Source: Acidobacteriota bacterium
Lineage (GTDB): Bacteria; Acidobacteriota; Blastocatellia; Pyrinomonadales; Pyrinomonadaceae
DNA length: 59,690 nt
NCBI GenBank assembly: GCA_019239425.1
Contig: JAFAZX010000061.1
Location: 1-59,690, forward strand
Reading direction: 5' to 3'
In this document: positions 50,323 to 59,210 of the stretch, piece by piece
Position numbering within the stretch: the first letter of the stretch is position 1
Layout: each line of letters opens with the position of its first letter
Notes under the pieces: generated by a model
Told to the model about the DNA's origin: nothing
The model's database searches: none
The model's input: the letters and a program-made list of their open reading frames with translations, nothing else
Made by a program: the position numbers and the translations under genes

Positions 50323-50994
50323 CTACTTCGATTCGCCCTTGACGTTGCCCGTCTCGGCCTCGCCCTTGTCGTCGGCGACGCTCCGGACGATTTGAATCAG
50401 GTCGGCGGGCTTGGCCACGCCGAGCGCCTTCTTCCAGAGCCCCGTCCGCTCGTTGCCGACGGCGATGACGGTCGTGTGGTCGTCCTTCGACTCCACGTAC
50501 TGCCCCACCCGGTAGAGCGCCCACTCCACGTTCTCCTTCTTCCCCGTCAGGAAGAGCCAGCCGGGCTTGGCGTGGAACCGCTGAGAGTACTCCTTCAAAC
50601 GAGGCGGCGTGTCGGTCTCCGGGTCGACCGAGATCGAGACGATGAACACGTCCCTGCCGACGCGGTCGCCGAGCGCCGCTTGTACTTTCTCAAGGTTCCG
50701 GTTCATCGGCGGGCAGACGGAGGTGCAGGTGGTGAAGAAGGCGCTGATGATCACCGTCTTCCCCTTCAGCACGTCGGTGTAGAAGCGCACCCGGTTCCCG
50801 TCCTGGTCTAACAATTCAACGTCCGAAAAATACTTCTGCGCGGGCGACTGCTGCGGCTGCGCCTCGCCGCTCATGCGATGGCCGGCGTGCGGGTCGCTGA
50901 GTTCGGCGGGCTTCGGCGGCGGCGTGGCCTGCTGCGCGGCGGCGGAGGCGGCGCAGGCGAGTCCGATGACGATGGCGTTGAGCGCTCTTCTCAT
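50323..50994 (-). CDS. SCO1/SenC copper chaperone
   Basis: A protein of 223 residues with a signal peptide to about 20. The thioredoxin-like fold carries the copper site Cys90-T-S-V-Cys94 and His173 (DDHTTV). SCO1 proteins deliver copper to the CuA centre of cytochrome oxidase or act as thiol reductants. The start at 50994 overlaps the end of the next SCO gene by 4 bp, with GGAGG upstream, so the two are coupled. No cytochrome oxidase gene is in the window; the multicopper oxidase or another copper enzyme may be the client. Confidence 0.88.
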   Translation of the reverse strand: MRRALNAIVIGLACAASAAAQQATPPPKPAELSDPHAGHRMSGEAQPQQSPAQKYFSDVELLDQDGNRVRFYTDVLKGKTVIISAFFTTCTSVCPPMNRNLEKVQAALGDRVGRDVFIVSISVDPETDTPPRLKEYSQRFHAKPGWLFLTGKKENVEWALYRVGQYVESKDDHTTVIAVGNERTGLWKKALGVAKPADLIQIVRSVADDKGEAETGNVKGESK

Positions 50995-51764
50995 TGTCTT
51001 GCGGCCTCCTTGCCGGTCGAATCGCCGGCGGCGTCTATCAGCCCGAGGAGCACGGCCGGGCGCGCCAGCCCGTAGGCGCGCGTCCACCGGCCCGTCGCGT
51101 CGTTGCCGACGAGCACCGTCGGCGAATGATCCTGCGGGCTCGCGGTGGCCGCGCCGAGCGCGCGCAGCAGCTCGTCCACCTGCGGCTTCGGGCCGGTCAC
51201 GAGTGTCCACCCCGGGCCGGCGTGGAACTTCTCGCCCCAGGCCTTCAGACGCTCGGGCGTGTCGGTCGCCGGGTCGACGCTGACCGAGATGAGCCGCACG
51301 TCTTGCCCCGCGCGCTCGCCCAAGTCTCGCTGCACGCGCGCGAAGGTGGCGCCGAGCGGCGGGCAGATGGTCGTGCAGGTCGTGAAGATGAAGTTGACGG
51401 CCACGGTCTTCCCCTTCACGAGGTCGCTGTAGAAGTGGATCGTGCGCCCGTCCTGGTCGAGCAATTCCACATCGGGAATCGACATCTTCGAGGTCACCTG
51501 AGAGTCGCCGTGCCCGGCCGTCATGACCTCCGCGGCCTGACTTTCGGCGCGCGCGGGGCGCAAGTCCATCTTGCATTTCGGGCACGCCCCCTTCTTCTTC
51601 GACTTCACCTCCGGGTGCATCGGGCAGGTGTAGACCACCTCCTCCTTCGCCTCCGCGTGCGCGCGCGGGTCGTGCGCGTTCACGCGCGTCTCGGACGCGG
51701 CGCAGAGCGTGAGCGCGAAGGCGAGTGCGGCGAGCGTGTGCGTGTGAAAGTACCTGCTTCTCAT
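50991..51764 (-). CDS. SCO1/SenC copper chaperone with N-terminal heavy-metal-binding domain
   Basis: A 257-residue protein. The signal peptide is followed by a heavy-metal-binding domain (YTCPMHPEVKSKKKG to CPKCKMDL, about 45-67, with Cys47, His50, Cys61 and Cys64). Then a SCO domain carries Cys130-T-T-I-Cys134 and His213. The two SCO proteins in tandem are clear paralogues (shared VELLDQDGR/N, KGKTV, SVDPxTDTP). The extra metal domain could load copper onto the SCO domain. It lies between the other SCO gene and the YVTN propeller gene (19 bp), part of one run. Confidence 0.87.
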   Translation of the reverse strand: MRSRYFHTHTLAALAFALTLCAASETRVNAHDPRAHAEAKEEVVYTCPMHPEVKSKKKGACPKCKMDLRPARAESQAAEVMTAGHGDSQVTSKMSIPDVELLDQDGRTIHFYSDLVKGKTVAVNFIFTTCTTICPPLGATFARVQRDLGERAGQDVRLISVSVDPATDTPERLKAWGEKFHAGPGWTLVTGPKPQVDELLRALGAATASPQDHSPTVLVGNDATGRWTRAYGLARPAVLLGLIDAAGDSTGKEAARQ

Positions 51765-51783
51765 TTCGTTCGACCTCGTCCTT

Positions 51784-53751
51784 TCATTCCCGCCCCTTCG
51801 CCGTCGCCTGCCCGGCCTCGGGCGCCGAGGCGCGCAGCACCAGGTACGGCAACTGCCGGAAGGCGACGCCCGCCGCGCGGCTCTCCACGAAGACCATGTA
51901 GACGCCCTCCTCCGGCACGTTGACGTTCAGCTCGTAGACGCCCTGCCCCGTGCCCTTCGCGAAGGCGCGCTTCTGCCAGACGCCCGGCGAGAGGAAGGTC
52001 AGGACGCGCACGTCCTTCAGACCGTCCACGGGCTTGCCCGTCGCCTTGTCCGACAGGCGGACGCGGAGCTTGAAGTCCTCGCCCGCGCGCACAGCCTTGT
52101 CCTTGTCGAGGTAGTCGACCGAGAGCGCCACGGGGAGTTCGTGCTCGACCGAGGGGTCTTCGGCCGCGCTCGTTTCGAAGCAGTGCATGACGCGCGGGCT
52201 ATCGAGCAGGAAGGCCACGTCGTAGTTGCCGCCGCGCGGCAGTTTCGTCACGGTCTCGTAGGTGCCCGACTTCACCTCGCGCATGCTGCGGTCGGCGACC
52301 ATCACGGCGCGCGGCTCGCGCTTGTAGTTCTGGAAGTCGCCCATCGGCGCGGCCATGCCTTCGGCGTAGTAGTAGATGAGTTTGTCGGCGACGTTGGCGA
52401 CGAGCATCGAGTTGCCCTCGGGCGCGGGCGCGAGCGAGTCGGCCGCCGCGGCCGTCGCGTCCGCCTCGGCCGGCGCCGACTGCCCCGCGGGGAACGTGAC
52501 CACGTCCAACTCTTTGCCGACGGTGTTCAGGCGTATCATCGTCACGTCGAGCGACCCGGCCGAGCGGACGTACGCGAACTCTCTGGTGAAGGCCACCTGG
52601 TCTGGGCCACGGCCCTTGATGTCCTTGCCCTTCGAGACCTTCAGGTCGTGGAGCAGGCGGTTGTTCGAAGCGTCGAAGATGTGCACGACGCCCGCCGCCG
52701 GGTTGGGCACGAAGCCGTAGCGGCCGCCGGGCGCGAAGCGCACCGCCCCGAGCCCGGGCGCGGCGGCGATGCGTGCCAGCACCGCCGCCTTCGCCGGGTC
52801 GACGACCGCGACCTGCCCAGACGCGCGGTCGGACACGTAGACGAACTTGCTCAGAGGCGAGACGGCCACCGAGTCCGCGCCCTTGCCCGTTTTCACTTCG
52901 CCGGTCTTCGTTAGCTTCGCCACGTCGATGAGCGTGACGGTGCCCGCGTCCCGGTTCGTGACGAAGGCCGTGCGGCTGTCGCCGGAGAAGGCGAGCTCGT
53001 GGTGGCCCGCGCCGGTCGGGATGCGCGCGACCTGCTTGAAGGTCGCCGCGTCGATGACGGTCACGCCCGCCCCGGCGCCGTCGTCGGTGCCGACCCAGAG
53101 GTACTTCTCGTCCGGCTGGAGCGCGAGGCGGACGGGGCGCGCGCCTGTCTCCACGTTCGCCACGACCTTCCACGTGTTCGTGTCCACCACGGCCACCCCG
53201 TTCGACGCGGGCATGCTGACAAAGAGGCGTTCCTGGTCGTTCGTAATCACCCAGTCCTCGCCGGGGCTTTCGAGCATGACGAGCGTGACGAGCTTCGTGC
53301 CGCCGAAGCCGATCAGAGGGTCGATGACCGAGATGTTCGGCTCGGAGTTGAGCGCGAGCACGTAGTAGGTGTTGAGGTCAACGTCGGGCCGGGCGCGCAA
53401 AGAGCCTTGCAGGAAAGACCTGACCTTCTCCTTGCACTGCTCGGGCGTCGCGCGCTCGCCCTGGCGCTGTGACATCCAGATCGAGGGCCTGACGCCCGCG
53501 AGCGGCGAGCGCGTGGCCGTGTCCGTGACCTTCACGCGGACGCGCGCGTCCTGGCCCTCCATCAACTCGGCCCTGCCGTCGGCGGCGGGCTTGACGGGCT
53601 CGATGGTGAGCTCGACTTCGAGGCCCTGCGTGACGATCTTTTGCGGGCCTTGCGTCTGCGGTGTGGCGGCGGCCTTCTCCTGCGCCGTGGTGTTGGCGGC
53701 GAACGCGAGGGCGAGCGCGCACGCGAGTAGCGTTCGGGGAATCGTTCTCAT
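51784..53751 (-). CDS. Exported YVTN beta-propeller protein with flanking YtkA-like domains
   Basis: A protein of 655 residues with a signal peptide to about 23. Residues 40-110 resemble a YtkA-like beta domain (VELTIEPVKPAADGR to VRPSIW). A seven-bladed YVTN/YncE-type propeller spans about 130-520, with repeated 'D..T..V' blades (VVDTNTWKVVANVETG, VIDAATFKQVARIPTG, LIDVAKLTKTGEV). The C-terminal 120 residues are a second YtkA-like domain. No haem motif. The ATG at 53751 with GAGGAG is chosen because the frame to 54036 overlaps the next gene. It probably binds or monitors a periplasmic partner; YtkA-like domains often occur near copper genes. Confidence 0.78.
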   Translation of the reverse strand: MRTIPRTLLACALALAFAANTTAQEKAAATPQTQGPQKIVTQGLEVELTIEPVKPAADGRAELMEGQDARVRVKVTDTATRSPLAGVRPSIWMSQRQGERATPEQCKEKVRSFLQGSLRARPDVDLNTYYVLALNSEPNISVIDPLIGFGGTKLVTLVMLESPGEDWVITNDQERLFVSMPASNGVAVVDTNTWKVVANVETGARPVRLALQPDEKYLWVGTDDGAGAGVTVIDAATFKQVARIPTGAGHHELAFSGDSRTAFVTNRDAGTVTLIDVAKLTKTGEVKTGKGADSVAVSPLSKFVYVSDRASGQVAVVDPAKAAVLARIAAAPGLGAVRFAPGGRYGFVPNPAAGVVHIFDASNNRLLHDLKVSKGKDIKGRGPDQVAFTREFAYVRSAGSLDVTMIRLNTVGKELDVVTFPAGQSAPAEADATAAAADSLAPAPEGNSMLVANVADKLIYYYAEGMAAPMGDFQNYKREPRAVMVADRSMREVKSGTYETVTKLPRGGNYDVAFLLDSPRVMHCFETSAAEDPSVEHELPVALSVDYLDKDKAVRAGEDFKLRVRLSDKATGKPVDGLKDVRVLTFLSPGVWQKRAFAKGTGQGVYELNVNVPEEGVYMVFVESRAAGVAFRQLPYLVLRASAPEAGQATAKGRE

Positions 53752-53786
53752 GTCTGCTCCTCTGTGGGACTTCGGCGGGCGCGCCA

Positions 53787-54026
53787 TTAGCGCGTGATGG
53801 CCTTCAGGTCGCGCAGCGTGCCGCAGAAGGCGCGCACGGGGACGCTGCCGTCGTTGGCGTATTCGAGAAGGGCGTTGCGCAGTTGCGCCGAGTCTTCGAA
53901 GACGAAGACCGTCTTGCCGTTCTGCCGCCTGATGTTGTTGATGGTGAAGCTGCGGCAGCGCAGGAAGCTTGCCAGCGTGAGGTCGGTCGTGTCGTAAGTC
54001 CGGTGGCCGGTCTCCGTGGAGTTCAT
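53787..54026 (-). CDS. DUF5659-like small protein
   Basis: A 79-residue protein. The motif TTDLTLASFLRCRSFTINNI then KTVFVFEDSAQLRNALLEY matches my memory of the DUF5659 family, of unknown function. No signal peptide. It lies 35 bp upstream of the propeller gene on the same strand, so it is probably first in that operon. An ATG three residues further out is also possible. Confidence 0.7.
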   Translation of the reverse strand: MNSTETGHRTYDTTDLTLASFLRCRSFTINNIRRQNGKTVFVFEDSAQLRNALLEYANDGSVPVRAFCGTLRDLKAITR

Positions 54027-54346
54027 CCTTGTTCATCCTTCCGCCCCGCGTGGCGGGGGCGTGTCTTTGGGGGTCGTCCGGGCAGTCCTGCGGCTCACGT
54101 ACGCGCGCGTGTGCGCCGGTGACGACTCTTTCATCTGTGCTTGAACCGCGGCGTGAGCAAACTTACCTGAACGGGCCTAAAGCCGCGGCCGTGTGACGGG
54201 CACGGCCGTGCCTTGAGCAACCGCCGTGCCCGGACGTAAAGATTTGTAATGCGGGCGTGAGAAGGGGGAAGGCCGCCGCGGACTCGCGCGGCGCGTGTCT
54301 CACGGTGAATCACACCGCGCGCGGCCTGTTACACCGCGTGACACAG
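54027..54346. other. 320-bp intergenic region upstream of the DUF5659/propeller operon
   Basis: Holds the 18-mer GAGCAACCGCCGTGCCCG (54215-54232), also found at 46965. A core TGTTACACCGCGTGACACA lies at 54327-54345, and a GC-rich hairpin at about 54190-54212. The operon promoter is probably here; no clear -35/-10 pair. No gene is supported. Confidence 0.45.
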
Positions 54347-54736
54347 TCAGGATGAGGCGAGTAGGCGCTCGACGGCGGCCCTGAGCTTCTCGACGTGGAA
54401 GGGCTTCGTGATGAAGTCGCGGCAGCCGGCGGCGAGCGCGTCCTCTCGAATTTCGCGGGCCGTGTGCGCCGAGACGGCGATGACGGGCACGTCGCGCAGG
54501 CCGAGCAGCCTGTGCAGTTGATAGATGGTGGCGAAGCCGTCCATCGCCGGCATGCTCAAGTCCATCAGGATGAGGTCGGGCGAGCCCGCCTGCGCCACCT
54601 CCACGGCCTCCGCGCCGCTGGCGGCCTCCAGCACGTGGTAACCGAAGGACTCCAACGCACGCCTCGTCACCAACCGCATCTCGTCGTAGTCGTCCACGAC
54701 CAGCACCGTCTTCTGCACACTCTCGCCGGAGCGCAT
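54347..54736 (-). CDS. Single-domain response regulator (receiver only)
   Basis: A 129-residue receiver with DD at 15-16, phospho-acceptor Asp59 (LILMDLSMP), Ser in AVSAHT and Lys in FITKPFH. No output domain. The ATG at 54736 has AGGA about 9 nt upstream; a longer start at 54775 lacks one. It follows the NtrC-type gene by 148 bp on the same strand, so it may be the last member of that kinase cluster or a separate gene. A similar receiver is at 1885-2283. Confidence 0.83.
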   Translation of the reverse strand: MRSGESVQKTVLVVDDYDEMRLVTRRALESFGYHVLEAASGAEAVEVAQAGSPDLILMDLSMPAMDGFATIYQLHRLLGLRDVPVIAVSAHTAREIREDALAAGCRDFITKPFHVEKLRAAVERLLASS

Positions 54737-54884
54737 CTGTCTCGTCCTATCTGTCGGGATAGTCGTCGGGTACATCGTTTATAAAGATGATAGCGTGGCC
54801 CAAGTCTGCCCCGACACACGTCGAAAAGCAAACCGGGCGCCGCCCTCGGGTGCAAGCGCCGTTCCGTTGGCAATGTCCGGTATG

Positions 54885-56291
54885 TTACTCGGCGGGGGTC
54901 TCGCCGGCCTCTTCGTCGGCGGCGTCGGCCATGAGGCCGAACTTCTTGAGCTTGCGGTAGAGCGTCGGGCGGTGGTAGTCGAGAATCTCGGCGGTCTTCT
55001 TGACGTTGCCGCCGGTGCGTTCGAGCGTCTGCGCGATGGCCTCGCGCTCGATCTCCTCCATGGTCATGTAGGGCGGGATGACGCAGGCCGTGTGCGCGGC
55101 CGTCGAGGCGTGCAGGTGTTCGGGCAGGTCTTCCGGGCGCAGCTCCTCCTCCCGCGCGAAGAGGACGGCGTGCTCGATGACCGACTCCAGCTCGCGGACG
55201 TTGCCGGGCCAGTCGTAGCGCGCCAGCATCGAGAGCGCGGCCGGCGAGACGGCGCGGATGCGCTTCTGGTACTTGTCGGCGTACGCGCGCAGGAAGCGCT
55301 CGGCGAGCAGCGTCACGTCGTCGTGGCGCTCGCGGAGCGACGGCACCTTGACGCGAATCGTGCTGACGCGGAAGAAGAGGTCTTTGCGCAGCGTGCCGTC
55401 CTGAATCATCTGCGCCGTGTCGCGGTTGGTCGAGCACAGCAGGCGGAAATCGACCGCCACCTCCTGCTCGTCGCCGAGCCGGCGCACGCGGCGGTCTTGC
55501 AGCACGCGCAGCAGTTTGGTCTGAAGGTGCGCGGGCATCTCCGCGATCTCGTCGAGCAGGAGCGTGCCGCCCGAGGACGCTTCGATCAGCCCGCGCTTGT
55601 CGCGGTCGGCGCCGGTGAACGCGCCCTTGCGGTAGCCGAACAGCTCCGACTCGATCAGCTCCGAGGGGAGCGCCGCGCAGTTGATGCGGATGTACGGCCC
55701 CGAGGCGCGGCGGCTCTGCGCGTGGAAGGCCGCCGCGATCAGCTCCTTGCCCGTCCCCGACTCGCCTTCGATCAGCACCGAGGCGTCCGAGGGCGCGGCC
55801 GTGCGAATCACCTCGGTAATCTGGAGCATGCGCGGCGAGCGGCCCGTGATGCCGAACGACTCGCCGTCGCCGGGCGAGAGGACGCGCTTGAGCGAGCGGT
55901 TCTCGCGGGTGATCTCGCCGAACTGGAGGGCGCGCGAGGCGAGCATCAGGACGTGTTCGGGCGTGAAAGGCTTCTCGATGTAGTAGTAGGCGCCGTGCTT
56001 GATGGCCTCGATGGTCACGTCGAGCGAGCCGTGCGCGGTCATGAGGATGACCTGCGTGTCGGGCGCGTCCCCCTTGATGCGGTCGAGCAGCTCGATGCCG
56101 GTGGCGTCCGGCAGGCGGAGGTCTGTGAAGACGAGGTCGAAGGGCGCGCCCTCGCCGAGCCGCCGCGCCGCCTCCGCGCCGCTGCCGGCGGTGCGGACTT
56201 CGTAGCCGCCCTCGCCGAGAATGAGTTCGAGCGCACCCGTGATGCCGTCCTCGTCGTCCACGACGAGGATTCTCTGCCGCCTTGCCGTCAT
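54885..56291 (-). CDS. Sigma-54-dependent response regulator (NtrC family)
   Basis: A 468-residue activator. The receiver domain spans 1-120, with the phospho-acceptor in VFTDLRLP. The AAA+ domain (about 140-380) has Walker A (IEGESGTGKEL), the sigma-54-contact loop GAFTGA and Walker B (GGTLLLDEIAEMP). The C-terminal Fis-type helix-turn-helix is GGNVKKTAEILDYHRPTLYRK. Phosphorylated NtrC proteins hydrolyse ATP to open sigma-54 promoters. Its start shares one base with the stop of the upstream kinase gene (TGATG), so translation is coupled. Its target promoters are unknown. Confidence 0.92.
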   Translation of the reverse strand: MTARRQRILVVDDEDGITGALELILGEGGYEVRTAGSGAEAARRLGEGAPFDLVFTDLRLPDATGIELLDRIKGDAPDTQVILMTAHGSLDVTIEAIKHGAYYYIEKPFTPEHVLMLASRALQFGEITRENRSLKRVLSPGDGESFGITGRSPRMLQITEVIRTAAPSDASVLIEGESGTGKELIAAAFHAQSRRASGPYIRINCAALPSELIESELFGYRKGAFTGADRDKRGLIEASSGGTLLLDEIAEMPAHLQTKLLRVLQDRRVRRLGDEQEVAVDFRLLCSTNRDTAQMIQDGTLRKDLFFRVSTIRVKVPSLRERHDDVTLLAERFLRAYADKYQKRIRAVSPAALSMLARYDWPGNVRELESVIEHAVLFAREEELRPEDLPEHLHASTAAHTACVIPPYMTMEEIEREAIAQTLERTGGNVKKTAEILDYHRPTLYRKLKKFGLMADAADEEAGETPAE

Positions 56292-57835
56292 CAGCCCTCC
56301 TCGCCGGCCGGCAGCCGGACGCTGACGAGCGTGCCCTCGCCGGGGCTGCTCTCGACGTTAAGTTCGCCGCCGTGCTCTTCGATGACTTTCTTCGCGTAAG
56401 ACAGGCCGAGGCCGAGCCCCTTGGCCTTCGTGGTGTAGAACGCCTCGAACATGCGCGCGACCTGCTCGCGGCTCATGCCGACGCCCGTGTCGGCGATCTC
56501 GACGCGCAGGCCCGCGCCGTCGCGCGCCGTCTTCACGGTGAGGCGCCCGCCGCCGTTCATCGCCTGCAGGGCGTTGACGAGCAGGTTCGTGAGGGCCGCG
56601 CGGAGCGACGACTCGTCGAGCCGGCCGCGCAGAGGCCCCTCCGCCAGTTCCGTGTGAGTCACGACGCGCGCGCAGGCCGCCTGGTGTTCGAGCAGTTGGA
56701 GCAGGTCGTTCACGACGCGGTTGAGGTCGACCGCGCGGCGCTCGAGGCTGAGCGGGCGCGCGAAGTTCACGATCTGCTCGACCGTCTGCGAGAGGTGTTT
56801 GATGGTCTCGATGATGCGGTCGGCGAGCTGGAGCTCGGTCTCGCTCATGCGGTCGGCGAGCTTGCTCTTCATGTGCATCGAGTAGAGCTGGAGCCCGGTC
56901 AGGGGGTTCCTGACCTCGTGCGCGACCTGCGCGGCGACGCGGCCGAGTTCCGCGATCTTCTCCTGGTGCGCGAGCCGCGCCTGCATCTGCCGGAGCGACT
57001 CCTCCGCGCGGCGCTCCGCCGTCAGGTCGCGCATCACGCAGAGGTGCCCGAGTATCTGTTCGCCGCCGACGACGGGCGAGAGCGCGACCGCCGCCGGGAA
57101 CTCCTCGCCGTCGCGCCGGTGCAGAATCATCTCCGTCCGGTAGAGGCCGACCGCGTCCGCCTCCCGCAGACATTCCTGGAGGACGTTCTGGCCGTAACGC
57201 TCCACGTCGAGGAACAGCTCGCGCGGGCGGCGCCCCGCCACCTCTTCGGCCGCGTAGCCGAACATCAACTCGGCGCCGCGGTTGAAGAGCGTGATGTTGT
57301 ACTCGGGGTCGAGGACGACGATGGCGTACTCGGTCGAGCTGTCGAGGACGAGGTTGAGGAAGCTGTGGGCGGCGGCGAGGTCGGCCGTGCGCTCCGCGAC
57401 CCGTTGTTCGAGTTCTTCCGCGTGGCGGCGCACCTCCTCTTCGAGCCGGCGCTTCTCGTCGTCGAGGCGCTTCTTCTCGGCGGCGCGCGCGACGGCGCGC
57501 GTGATAGCCTCCTTGAGCACCGGCTTGGGCAGGAAGTCGTAGGCGCCCGCGCGCACGATCTCGGGCAGGTGCGAGACGTTCGGCTCGCCCGTGATGACGA
57601 TGACGGGGACGCGCGGGTCGCGCTCGCGCAGCTCGCGCAGCAGCTCGATGCCGCCGCGCCCGGGCAGGTTGATGTCCACGACGGCCACGTCCACGCCGCC
57701 GTCCGCCCCGAAGAGTTCCGCGCCCTGCGCGGCGTCGGCGGCCGCGCGCGTCTCGAACCCCTCGCGCCGGAGGAACTCGGCCAGCGTCAGGCGGATGCTC
57801 GGCTCGTCGTCCACGATCAGAACCTTATGCGCCAT
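56291..57835 (-). CDS. Hybrid receiver-PAS-histidine kinase
   Basis: A protein of 514 residues. The receiver domain spans 1-120 (LIVDDEP; VAVVDINLPGRGG), followed by a coiled coil and a PAS domain (about 165-280: SSTEYAIVVLDPEYNITLFNR). The HisKA box VAHEVRNPLTG carries the phospho-His, and the catalytic domain has NLLVNALQAM and GLGLGLSYAKK. No membrane helix. The ATG at 57835 fits; upstream codons are not receiver-like. It lies between the membrane kinase (11-bp overlap) and the NtrC gene (1-bp overlap). Receiver at the front suggests it takes phosphate from the membrane kinase. Confidence 0.9.
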   Translation of the reverse strand: MAHKVLIVDDEPSIRLTLAEFLRREGFETRAAADAAQGAELFGADGGVDVAVVDINLPGRGGIELLRELRERDPRVPVIVITGEPNVSHLPEIVRAGAYDFLPKPVLKEAITRAVARAAEKKRLDDEKRRLEEEVRRHAEELEQRVAERTADLAAAHSFLNLVLDSSTEYAIVVLDPEYNITLFNRGAELMFGYAAEEVAGRRPRELFLDVERYGQNVLQECLREADAVGLYRTEMILHRRDGEEFPAAVALSPVVGGEQILGHLCVMRDLTAERRAEESLRQMQARLAHQEKIAELGRVAAQVAHEVRNPLTGLQLYSMHMKSKLADRMSETELQLADRIIETIKHLSQTVEQIVNFARPLSLERRAVDLNRVVNDLLQLLEHQAACARVVTHTELAEGPLRGRLDESSLRAALTNLLVNALQAMNGGGRLTVKTARDGAGLRVEIADTGVGMSREQVARMFEAFYTTKAKGLGLGLSYAKKVIEEHGGELNVESSPGEGTLVSVRLPAGEEG

Positions 57836-59210
57836 CCGAAGCCCCCTCCGGCCCGCCCACGGGCAGCTCGACGATGAAACGCGCATACTCGCCCGGCTCG
57901 CTCTCGGCGCGGATCGTCCCGCCGTACTCGTGGATGATGCCGAAGCTGATCGAGAGCCCGAGCCCCGTCCCGCCCGAGTCGCGCCGCGTCGTGAAGAAGG
58001 GGTCGAAGACGCGCTCCAGGTTTTCGCCCTTGATGCCGACCCCGTTGTCGTAGAACTCCGCGCGGACGAACTCGCGCCCGCCGCGCTCGGACAGGCGCGC
58101 GCTGATGCGGAAGAGCCTGTCGTCGCCGCCCTTGGATTTCAGAGAGTGGTGCGCGTTGCTGACCATGTTGAGGACTACCTGCCGCAGGCGCGAGCGGTCG
58201 GCGCGCAGCGGCGGGAGGTCTTCGGGCACGTCCGTCTCGATGCGGATGCCGTCCTTCTCCAGCTGGCGGCCGAAGAGCGCGAGCGAGGAGTTGACGGCCT
58301 CGCCGAACGAGACGCCGCCGACGTGGTGCTCGTCGTGGCGCGCGAACGCGAGCAGCCCGCGCACGATGCCGGCGATGCGCTCGCCCTCCTCGATGATGCC
58401 GTCGAGCATCGCGCGCTCGAAGTCGGTGCGGGCCGCGCCCTCGTCCTGCAAAAGCTGCGCGAAGTTGATCACGCCGTTGAGGGGGTTGTTGATCTCGTGC
58501 GCGACCCCGGCCGAGAGCTCGCCGAGTGAGGCGAGCTTGGCCGTCTGGAAGAGTTGCTGCCGCATCTGCTCGCGCTCGGCTTCGAGCCGGCGGCGCGCCG
58601 AGAGGTCGCGGACGATAAAGATGATGAGCCGCTCCTTCTCGGTCGCGAGCGTGCTGAAGGAGAGGGCCACGGGCTGCGTCGCGCCGTCCGCGCGTTCGAC
58701 GACCAGCTCGGCCTCGCCCTCTTCCCCGGCTTCGAGCAGGCGGCCGAGGTCGTCCGTGCGGCGCCCGCCCGCGTAGGTGCGGACGACCTCCCGCACGTCG
58801 CGCCCCGCCGCCGCGTGCGGCGCGCAGCCGAGGATGTCGCAGAAGCGGTTGTTGACTTCGGTCAGGCGGAGGTCGCTGGCCGAGGCCACGCCGATGCCGT
58901 CGCCCGCGTGCTCGAAGAGGGAGCGGTAGCGCCCCTCGCTCTCGACGATGGCGCGCTGCTGGTGGCTGATGAGCCGCAGGAGGAGCGTGACGACGACGAG
59001 GTCGACGGCGACGGAGATGGCGAAGTGCTCGACGCGCTGCTGGATGGCGTAGCGCGTGCCCCGAAACTCATCGCCGGGGTAGTGGCGCTCGACCCACGCG
59101 AAGAACGGGTCGCGGATGAGACTCTCCCACACCACCATCACCGCCGCGGTCATGACGAAGGTGAGCAGGGTGAAAGACAGTATGAGAGTAAGGTTAGTGC
59201 TTCGCTTCAT
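57825..59210 (-). CDS. Membrane sensor histidine kinase with PAS domain
   Basis: A 461-residue kinase. Two helices lie at about 7-29 and 70-90, flanking a short periplasmic loop of about 40 residues, which would be the sensor. A PAS domain follows (about 100-215: YRSLFEHAGDGIGVASASDL), then a HisKA box with the phospho-His in SAGVAHEINNPLNG. The ATP-binding domain has NMVSNAHHS and GTGLGLSISFG. It is the first gene of the three-gene cluster HK - hybrid HK - NtrC. A 250-bp leader separates it from a near-consensus promoter. The signal is unknown. Confidence 0.9.
   Translation of the reverse strand: MKRSTNLTLILSFTLLTFVMTAAVMVVWESLIRDPFFAWVERHYPGDEFRGTRYAIQQRVEHFAISVAVDLVVVTLLLRLISHQQRAIVESEGRYRSLFEHAGDGIGVASASDLRLTEVNNRFCDILGCAPHAAAGRDVREVVRTYAGGRRTDDLGRLLEAGEEGEAELVVERADGATQPVALSFSTLATEKERLIIFIVRDLSARRRLEAEREQMRQQLFQTAKLASLGELSAGVAHEINNPLNGVINFAQLLQDEGAARTDFERAMLDGIIEEGERIAGIVRGLLAFARHDEHHVGGVSFGEAVNSSLALFGRQLEKDGIRIETDVPEDLPPLRADRSRLRQVVLNMVSNAHHSLKSKGGDDRLFRISARLSERGGREFVRAEFYDNGVGIKGENLERVFDPFFTTRRDSGGTGLGLSISFGIIHEYGGTIRAESEPGEYARFIVELPVGGPEGASDGA

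Noticed and set aside
54795..57877. Two plus-strand frames of more than 500 residues opposite the NtrC and hybrid kinase genes
   Set aside because: Both are shadows of strongly supported minus-strand genes and show no domain features.
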